Shown here: positions 58,454-64,000 of the stretch, in pieces
How the letters are laid out: the number at the start of each line of letters is the position of its first letter
How positions within the stretch are numbered: position 1 is the stretch's first letter
Assembly: GCF_001665625.1 (NCBI RefSeq)
Contig: NZ_LZSY01000086.1
Coordinates: forward strand, 48,083 to 112,082
Length of the DNA: 64,000 bases
Direction: 5' to 3'
Origin: Mycolicibacterium peregrinum
GTDB taxonomy: Bacteria; Actinomycetota; Actinomycetes; Mycobacteriales; Mycobacteriaceae
Position numbers and translations under genes: made by a program
The notes under the pieces: model-generated
Told to the model about the DNA's origin: nothing
The model's input: only the letters and a program-made list of their open reading frames with translations
Databases searched by the model: none

Positions 58454-59204
58454 GGCGCAGGAGTTGGCCGGAGCAACCGAGGTGGACATCGCCGCGGTGG
58501 CCGCGCTGCTGGCCGACCCGGCCCGTTGCAAGGTGCTGCTCGCGCTCGACGACGGCCGTGCCCTTCCGGCCGGTGTGCTGGCCGAGGAAGCCGGCATCAG
58601 CCGTCCCACGGCCAGCAGTCATCTCGCGAAGTTGACCGACGCCGGCCTGCTTACCGTTCGCATCCAGGGGCGGCATCGGTATTACCGGTTGGCCGGTCCC
58701 GAGGTCGGCGCGCTCATCGAGCAGCTCGGCCGGCTGGCGCCGGCCCGTCCGGTCACCTCGCTGCGGGAAGGGACCCGCGCGGCCCGGCTACGCTCGGCCC
58801 GCACCTGTTACGACCACATCGCCGGCCGGCTCGGTGTGCAACTCATGGGCAGTCTGTTGGAGCGGGGCGTGCTCACCGGAGGGGACGGGTGGTTTCACCC
58901 CGGTGGCACCGACCGGTTGAGCAGTCCCGGCCACGACGTGGACTACCAGCTCACCGATGGCGGCCGTGACCTGTTGCGGCAGATGGGCGTCGAAATTCCC
59001 ACCGGCCCAAGGCCATTGGTGCGTTATTGCGTCGATTGGACCGAACAGCGTCACCATGTCGCCGGCGGGCTGGGCTGCGCGCTTCTGGATCATTTCCTGG
59101 CCGCGGACTGGCTGCGTCGCACACCGCGTCACCGCGCACTCACCGTGACCGGTCCCGGCCGCGCTGCCCTGAGCAAACAATTCGACATCGACTGGACGGG
59201 TTGA
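58446..59204 (+). CDS. ArsR-type winged-helix regulator with a long C-terminal domain
   Basis: The protein has 252 residues. The N-terminal HTH (VAALLADPARCKVLLALDDG, EEAGISRPTASSHLAKLTDAGLL, then wing RIQGRHRYYRL) is ArsR-like. The C-terminal half (RSARTCYDHIAGRLGVQLM...) is a second conserved domain seen in long ArsR proteins. It overlaps the MFS end by eight bases, so it is the pump's partner and probable repressor. Effector is unknown; Cys residues are scattered, with no classical arsenic site. Confidence 0.86.
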   Translation: MREAQELAGATEVDIAAVAALLADPARCKVLLALDDGRALPAGVLAEEAGISRPTASSHLAKLTDAGLLTVRIQGRHRYYRLAGPEVGALIEQLGRLAPARPVTSLREGTRAARLRSARTCYDHIAGRLGVQLMGSLLERGVLTGGDGWFHPGGTDRLSSPGHDVDYQLTDGGRDLLRQMGVEIPTGPRPLVRYCVDWTEQRHHVAGGLGCALLDHFLAADWLRRTPRHRALTVTGPGRAALSKQFDIDWTG

Positions 59205-59243
59205 CGCACGCGTTCGAGAATCGCGGAACCCCTGTCGGTCGCG

Positions 59244-59873
59244 GTGTCCACCAAGCACAATCGAGCCGTGACCCCCACCCGGAGACACCTACGCAAGGCT
59301 TGCGCTGCACTCGTCGGTGCAGCTCTCTCACTCGGTCTGGCGGCGCCGGCAGCCGGCGAACCCAGCGGCGCCACCCCCAGCCTGCCCGCCTTCGCGCCCC
59401 ATCCCTCGGACTGGGCGCCGAACTACACGGTGTTCCCGTACAACCTGTGGCAGGTCCGCGTCACTCCCGAGCAGATCGACGCCCAGCGCGAGTCCTGCCA
59501 GTGGTTCAACGCCCAGTACGGCACTTTGATGACGCAGATCGTGGGTTTCCAGAATTTCCTGGGCGGGCAGCACGACTATTGGACCGCGCCCGGTGTGCAG
59601 GCTGCCGGCGACGCCGTGAGGGCCAACGTCGACCAGTCGGCGGCTTTCCTGGATCCCCGCGCCCACACCCTGTACATCACCAATTACCCAGACCAGAGCC
59701 AGTATTCACCGCTGTACAACGGTGACTCGATCTATCACCTGTGGTACCAGCTGACCCAGATCAGCGACAAGATCGCCAAGCAGCAGCCGTCCGGCGTCAT
59801 CAACGCCAACGTCGCCACGGCCAATGTCTACGGGAACGTGATCCGCGACTCCGGGGTGTGCAACGGGGCGTGA
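59244..59873 (+). CDS. Secreted protein, unknown function (Rv3033 position)
   Basis: The protein has 209 residues. A Sec signal peptide (RRHLRKACAALVGAALSLGLAAPAAG) is cleaved near AAPAAG/EP. The mature part has aromatic-rich segments (NYTVFPYNLWQVRVTP, GDSIYHLWYQLTQ) and two cysteines that may pair, with no known catalytic motif. GTG 59244 is the longer start; GTG 59268 gives a shorter, more typical signal peptide and may be correct. Position corresponds to Rv3033. It converges with the Rv3034c-like gene six bases away. Confidence 0.75.
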   Translation: MSTKHNRAVTPTRRHLRKACAALVGAALSLGLAAPAAGEPSGATPSLPAFAPHPSDWAPNYTVFPYNLWQVRVTPEQIDAQRESCQWFNAQYGTLMTQIVGFQNFLGGQHDYWTAPGVQAAGDAVRANVDQSAAFLDPRAHTLYITNYPDQSQYSPLYNGDSIYHLWYQLTQISDKIAKQQPSGVINANVATANVYGNVIRDSGVCNGA

Positions 59874-59879
59874 GCCACC

Positions 59880-60623
59880 TCAGTTGCTGTTGGCGGCCTT
59901 CTTACGCTCGATGTCGGCCAGTGCGGCGGCGAGCTCGGCCCGCTCGGCGGCCGACGTCTCCCAGTCCAGCTTGCGGTTCTTGACCACCTTGGCCGGGGCA
60001 CCCACGGCAATCGAGTAATCCGGGATCTCACCCTTGACCACGGCGTGGGCACCCAGCACGCATCCGCGACCCACCGAGGTGTTGCGCAGGATGGTGACCT
60101 TTGCGGCGATCCAGGTGTCCGGTCCGATGCGCACCGGGCCCTTGATGATGCCCTGGTCCTTGATCGGCATGTCGATGTTGTCCATCTTGTGGTCGAAGTC
60201 GCACACGTAGCACCAGTCGGCCATCAGCGCGGAGTCGCCGAGCTCGATGTCGAGGTAGGTGTTGATCACGTTGTCGCGGCCCAGCACGACCTTGTCGCCG
60301 ATACGCAGCGAACCTTCGTGGCAGCGGATCGTGTTCTTGTCGCCGATGTGGACCCAGCGACCGATCTCCATCTGCGCGAGTTCCGGGGTGCACTGGATCT
60401 CCACACCCTTGCCGAGAAACACCATGCCGCGGGTGATGATGTGCGGGTTGGCCAGCTTGAACTTCAGCAGCCGCCAGTACCGCACCAGATACCACGGCGT
60501 GTACGCGCGGTTGTCGATGACCCATTTCAGCGACGCTTTCGTCAGGAAATCGGCCTGGCGCGGATCACGTAGCCGGGAGCCCCGCCAGCGTTTGTGAATC
60601 GGGGCGCCCCACATCGTCGTCAT
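59880..60623 (-). CDS. Left-handed beta-helix acetyltransferase (Rv3034c)
   Basis: The protein has 247 residues. Hexapeptide repeats run through about residues 70-210 (IGRWVHIGDKNTIRC, IGDKVVLGRDNVINT, IGPDTWIAAKVTILRNTSVGRGCVLGAHAVV split into turns), ending in the DYSIAVGAPAKVVKNRK signature. Rv3034c has been proposed to acylate MGLP; the transferred group and site are not visible in sequence. ATG 60623 is the start, with TAGGCT eight bases upstream. It is divergent from the Rv3035-like lipoprotein. Confidence 0.85.
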   Translation of the reverse strand: MTTMWGAPIHKRWRGSRLRDPRQADFLTKASLKWVIDNRAYTPWYLVRYWRLLKFKLANPHIITRGMVFLGKGVEIQCTPELAQMEIGRWVHIGDKNTIRCHEGSLRIGDKVVLGRDNVINTYLDIELGDSALMADWCYVCDFDHKMDNIDMPIKDQGIIKGPVRIGPDTWIAAKVTILRNTSVGRGCVLGAHAVVKGEIPDYSIAVGAPAKVVKNRKLDWETSAAERAELAAALADIERKKAANSN

Positions 60624-60745
60624 GGCCGGACAGCCTACTTGAGCACTTCCGACGGCTTCCGGGTCCTGCGCCGCTACGCAGTCGCGTTACCCTCACCTGG
60701 GTCACAATTACGAGCGCCCTGCGTGTTCGGCGACGAAAGGACATC

Positions 60746-62029
60746 GTGTTCCGGCGATACCTTGCACTGGCGGTCGCGGTGCTGCTCACGGGCCTGCTCG
60801 CCGGTTGCGAGAACACCGATTCATGGGTGGACGCAAAGGCCGCACAGGGGTGGTCAGCACAGTACGGAGACGCCGCCAACAGCAGCTACATCCGATCTCG
60901 TGGTCCCGAAGCGCTCCGGCTGGAGTGGAGCCGGTCCGTCAAGGGTGAGCTGGCGGCCCAGGTGGCGCTGAGTTCGGACGGCCGCCTGGCCGTGAACGCG
61001 CAGACCGCCGGTGGTTGTTCGTTGATGGTGTGGGAGGCCGACAACAACGCCCGCCAGCGCTGGTGTACGCGACTGGTCCTCGGCGGTGGCTGGTCCAGTC
61101 CCCTGTTCGACGGGTTCGACAACGTCTACGTCGGCCAGCCCGGCACCATCTTGTCCTTCCCTCCGACCCAGTGGATCCGCTGGCGCCAGCCGGTGATCGG
61201 CATGCCGACCACGCCCAGGCTTCTCGATGACGGCCAGCTGCTGGTGGTCACCCATCTGGGTCAGGTGCTGGTGTTCGACGGGCATCGCGGCACGGTCGAG
61301 GGCACGCCGCTGGACCTGGTCTCCGGTGTGGACCCGACTGATTCGCAGCGCGGTCTCGGCGATTGCCAACCGGCCCGGTCCCGCTGCCCGGTGGCGGCCG
61401 CACCGGCGTTCTCGCATGAGGCCGGCCTCGTGGTGCTCAGTGTGTGGCAGCCCGGCGCCGAGGCGCCCGTACTGATGGGTTTGCGCTACCACCCCGGCGA
61501 GAAGACATTGCTGACGCAGGAATGGACGAGCAGCGCCGTGGACCGCGGGCCGCTGGCCAGCCCGGTGCTGTCGGCCGACGGCTCGACGGTGTACGTCAAC
61601 GGCCGTGACCAGAAGCTGTGGGCGCTCAACTCCGCCGACGGCTCCGCCAAATGGTCGGTGCCGCTGAGCTATCTGGCGCAGACCCCGCCTTCGGTGTCAC
61701 CGGACGGACTGATCGTTGCCGGCGGCGGGCCGGAGGCCAAGCTGACCGCGGTGCGCGACGCCGGCGATCACGGCGAGGTGGCCTGGACCCGTGACGACGT
61801 CGTTCCGCTGACCACGTCGAGCCGCGCGGACGGGGTGGGTTACGCAGTCGCCCGGGAGGGCGGACACGGCCAGACGCTGTTGGTCTTCGACACCGGCGAC
61901 GGGCACACCCTCAACAGTTATCCCGTGCCCGAGGCCACGGGCTGGCCGGTCGGTGTGTCGATCGGGCACGACCACCGGATCGTCACCGCCACCAGTGACG
62001 GTCAGGTGTACGGGTTCGCGCCGGCCTGA
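60746..62029 (+). CDS. PQQ-repeat beta-propeller lipoprotein (Rv3035)
   Basis: The protein has 427 residues. The signal peptide ends in the lipobox LLAGC (acylated Cys21). Several PQQ-type propeller strands follow (LSADGSTVYVNGRDQKLWAL, NSADGSAKWSVPL, ATSDGQVYGFAPA). These domains often scaffold protein contacts; a function is not known. GTG 60746 follows AAAGGA at four bases. It converges with Rv3036c-like gene, with seven bases between stops. Confidence 0.86.
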   Translation: MFRRYLALAVAVLLTGLLAGCENTDSWVDAKAAQGWSAQYGDAANSSYIRSRGPEALRLEWSRSVKGELAAQVALSSDGRLAVNAQTAGGCSLMVWEADNNARQRWCTRLVLGGGWSSPLFDGFDNVYVGQPGTILSFPPTQWIRWRQPVIGMPTTPRLLDDGQLLVVTHLGQVLVFDGHRGTVEGTPLDLVSGVDPTDSQRGLGDCQPARSRCPVAAAPAFSHEAGLVVLSVWQPGAEAPVLMGLRYHPGEKTLLTQEWTSSAVDRGPLASPVLSADGSTVYVNGRDQKLWALNSADGSAKWSVPLSYLAQTPPSVSPDGLIVAGGGPEAKLTAVRDAGDHGEVAWTRDDVVPLTTSSRADGVGYAVAREGGHGQTLLVFDTGDGHTLNSYPVPEATGWPVGVSIGHDHRIVTATSDGQVYGFAPA

Positions 62030-62036
62030 TCGGCGC

Positions 62037-62726
62037 TCAGGCCAGCAGCCCCGCCACCGCTGAGCGCGGGACGTTGGCCTGGCTGGCGCCGGCGGCCTCG
62101 GGCAGCAGTTCGCCCTGGCCGAAGAAGAAGATCACCGAATCGTCGGTGATCGCGAAGTTCTGATAGTGCGCGGGGTCCAGGCCGACGGCCGGCGTGATGG
62201 CCTGTTCGACGCCGGACTGCTTCTGCAGTTCGCGCTGCACGATCGGGAAGATGACATCCAGCGGCTTGGATCCCGGCTTGAACAAGGTGTCGAAGGTGAT
62301 CGGCGCCCGAGTGGCCACGTTGTAGTTGAACGTCTTGTACCAGGTCTGTGGGTGGGCGCCGCCGACGTTCTGATAGACCTCGAACACCAGGCTCTGGGTG
62401 TGCGGTGGGGTCCCCGAGCTGTACGCGGTGCCCTTCGCGTCCAGGACATAGGGCTGATCGCGTGAGCCCGGCATGCCCGAGACGTTGACGAAACCGTCAC
62501 GGGTCTGGATCAGGTATCCGGCGACGGCCTGTTGATCGGGATAGTCGACCGGGAACGTGTAATCCAGTGTGTAGGTGGCGTTGGCGGTGTGCACCTGACA
62601 GGTCTGGTCACCGTCGACGGTGCCGCCGAGGTCGACACAGGCCGACTGCGCACCCGCCACGGGCATGCCGAGCCAGCCGAGCAGCGCACCGGCCGCCAGC
62701 AGCGCTGTCACATGGGAAATTCGCAT
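62037..62726 (-). CDS. Secreted TB22.2/Mpt64-like protein (Rv3036c)
   Basis: The protein has 229 residues. A signal peptide (ALLAAGALLGWLGMPVAGAQS) is followed by a DUF3298/RsiV-like domain shared with Mpt64 (LDYTFPVDYPDQQAVAGYLI, THRAPITFDTLF read here as TRAPITFDTLF, and FAITDDSVIFFFGQGELLP). Rv3036c has been reported as an immunogenic protein with esterase activity. ATG 62726 follows GAGGA. Two cysteines near the N-terminus of the mature protein may form a disulphide. Confidence 0.85.
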   Translation of the reverse strand: MRISHVTALLAAGALLGWLGMPVAGAQSACVDLGGTVDGDQTCQVHTANATYTLDYTFPVDYPDQQAVAGYLIQTRDGFVNVSGMPGSRDQPYVLDAKGTAYSSGTPPHTQSLVFEVYQNVGGAHPQTWYKTFNYNVATRAPITFDTLFKPGSKPLDVIFPIVQRELQKQSGVEQAITPAVGLDPAHYQNFAITDDSVIFFFGQGELLPEAAGASQANVPRSAVAGLLA

Positions 62727-62758
62727 CGTCAGTCGTCCTCGCAGGCGATCAACTCACA

Positions 62759-62774
62759 CCGGTGGATCCACCGG
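62759..62774. promoter_or_regulatory. Perfect 16-bp palindrome between Rv3037c- and Rv3036c-like genes
   Basis: CCGGTGGATCCACCGG is self-complementary. It lies 27 bases after the end of the 62801 gene and 33 bases before the start of the 62726 gene on the minus strand. It could be a short terminator stem (six pairs, GATC loop) or an operator. Confidence 0.45.
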
Positions 62775-62800
62775 CGTGTTTCGTTCAGGGTACGTGCCAG

Positions 62801-63898
62801 TCATCGAGACGGGCGACAAATGAATGCCGTTGCCCGACTGGCCGCTCCGGAGCCGAGACGGGCGATCACCACCGCCAGGCGCTCGGTGCCACGCAACCGC
62901 ATCCGCTTCCGGAGCACGTCGGGGTCGATGTCCACCCCGCGGATCAGGATTTCCAGCGCTCCTACCGACCGTGCCGCCAGTGCGGACCGGAGCCGACGTT
63001 CCTGGAATTGCAGCTGTTCCAGGACCTCGAAACCTCGTACCCCGGCGGGCAACTCGTCACCGGACAGGTAGGCGATGTCGGGGTCGAGCTGCCACAGGCC
63101 ATGCCGGGCCGCGTAGTGGCGCACCAACCCCGCGCGCACGACCGCACCATCGGGGTCGACGATCCAGCGGCCCGCCTCGGCGACGGGACAGTCGTCCGGT
63201 TGGGCGTCGGTGAGTTCCTCACCGGTCTCGAGCATGCTGGCCCGCCTCCGCACCCCGGGCGCGGTCAGCCCGGGTGACCACAGGCAGGCCTCCCGTACGC
63301 TGCCGCCCACCGAGGTCACCTCGATCTCCCCGGTGAAGCCCATCTTGGTGAGCTCGTCGAAATCGATTCCCGGAGCGCACTTCACCACCAGGTCCCGGCC
63401 GGCGTAAACGTCCAGGACCGCATCGAGCGCCGGGGTGTAGGCCCGCGGGTCGAAACGGCGCCGTCCGCCGGCGCGGCGGGCCGGGTCGATGATCACCACC
63501 GTGTCGTGGGTGACGGGCACCAGCGCGTCGGCGCGGCAGAGGTCGACGCCTTCGGCGTTGTGCGCGGCCATCGCCAACCGCACCGGATCGAGGTCGCTTC
63601 CGAGCAGCTGCCCTGCGCAATCACGCAGTGCCACAAGCTCACTGCCGATCGAACAGGTGGCGTCGTGAACCCGGGCGCCGGTCAGCCTTCGGGCCCGGTG
63701 GACGGCCACGGGTGCGGCCGTGGCCTGTTGCAGTGCTTCGTCGGTGAACAACCACCGGTCCGGGTCGGTGAACTTGGCCTGCGCACGCCTGCGCAGCTGC
63801 ACGGTTTCCACGAGCACCGCCGCGTGGTCACCGAACTGCGCTCGGACAGAGGCGATGTCACTGACCAGGCTGGCTCCGGTGAGGCGGCGCTCGGCCAC
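62801..63898 (-). CDS. SAM-dependent methyltransferase, THUMP-like (Rv3037c)
   Basis: The 365 annotated residues hold a class I methyltransferase core: VHDATCSIGSELVALRDC (motif I variant), GSDLDPVRLAMAAHN, TVVIIDPARRAGGRRRFDP with a DPAR catalytic-type motif. The C-terminal region (GFEVLEQLQFQERRLRSALA) is the THUMP-like part. Rv3037c was proposed as another MGLP methyltransferase, though the DPAR motif also suits nucleic-acid substrates. The family's N-terminal LFDIGAVAYLRS block lies in frame upstream of GTG 63898, reachable only from a CTG at 63961, so the true gene is probably longer. Confidence 0.82.
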   Translation of the reverse strand: MAERRLTGASLVSDIASVRAQFGDHAAVLVETVQLRRRAQAKFTDPDRWLFTDEALQQATAAPVAVHRARRLTGARVHDATCSIGSELVALRDCAGQLLGSDLDPVRLAMAAHNAEGVDLCRADALVPVTHDTVVIIDPARRAGGRRRFDPRAYTPALDAVLDVYAGRDLVVKCAPGIDFDELTKMGFTGEIEVTSVGGSVREACLWSPGLTAPGVRRRASMLETGEELTDAQPDDCPVAEAGRWIVDPDGAVVRAGLVRHYAARHGLWQLDPDIAYLSGDELPAGVRGFEVLEQLQFQERRLRSALAARSVGALEILIRGVDIDPDVLRKRMRLRGTERLAVVIARLGSGAASRATAFICRPSR

Positions 63899-64000
63899 CT
63901 CACCCAGGGCCTGCTCCCCCGCCTCCGAGCGCAGGTATGCGACGGCTCCGATATCAAACAGCGGGCGGCCTCAATCTACTGTCGGCTTAACCCCGGTGAC

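Overview
The window is high-GC actinobacterial DNA. Gene order follows the Mycobacterium tuberculosis Rv2983-Rv3037c block: fbiD-ppk1-mutT1-hupB-leuD-leuC-iclR, gltX, leuB-serA, ilvC-ilvN-ilvB, doxX-lppZ, gatB/pfkA/gatA/gatC, ligA, mnmA-iscS, etfA-etfB, then the methylglucose lipopolysaccharide (MGLP) genes. Equivalents of the ESX/PPE genes found between Rv3015c and mnmA in M. tuberculosis are absent, and several accessory genes are inserted. This points to a rapidly growing mycobacterium (Mycolicibacterium-like). The species assignment is inference; no database search was possible.

Layout. 1-3.8 kb: F420 and polyphosphate/nucleotide-pool genes on +, closed by a strong bidirectional hairpin facing hupB. 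3.8-7.5 kb: hupB and leuCD on -, divergent from an IclR regulator. 7.5-10.4 kb: two palindromic repeats, tRNA-Glu(CUC), tRNA-Gln(CUG), gltX and a fumarylacetoacetate-hydrolase-family gene. 10.4-15.6 kb: accessory genes (secreted lipase, MFS carrier, putative lipoprotein, RibD-like reductase, membrane protein). 15.6-24.5 kb: serine, leucine and branched-chain synthesis (serA-leuB; ilvBNC preceded by a leader-peptide attenuator), with redox genes between. 24.5-33.5 kb: cfp6, doxX, lppZ, TetR and the Gat amidotransferase/pfkA genes, with a MarR-SDR pair inserted between pfkA and gatB. 33.6-37.5 kb: five tandem paralogous membrane proteins of unknown function, lying between gatC and the Rv3013-like ACT gene that adjoin in M. 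tuberculosis. 37.6-43.2 kb: ACT protein, ligA, a methyltransferase behind a candidate IdeR iron box, a YjbR protein and an acyl-CoA ligase. 43.2-53.1 kb: SRPBCC-ArsR, MetE-like protein, mnmA-iscS, an acyltransferase pair, a nitroreductase-cupin-SDR operon, and etfBA. 53.3-64 kb: MGLP methyltransferase, GH57 and GT4 genes, a frameshifted MFS pump with its ArsR regulator, then Rv3033- to Rv3037c-like genes.

How the parts work together. The window holds most of branched-chain amino-acid synthesis (ilvB, ilvN, ilvC, leuB, leuC, leuD) plus serA, each arm with visible local control: an IclR-type site at leuC and an attenuator at ilvB. gatA, gatB, gatC and gltX sit with a Gln and a Glu tRNA, fitting the indirect Gln-tRNA route. 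Many promoters have the form TANNNT, six bases, then ATG or GTG, which predicts leaderless mRNAs. The least explained material is the five-paralogue membrane cluster, a four-copy palindromic intergenic element, and several clear operator palindromes whose regulators are mostly adjacent.
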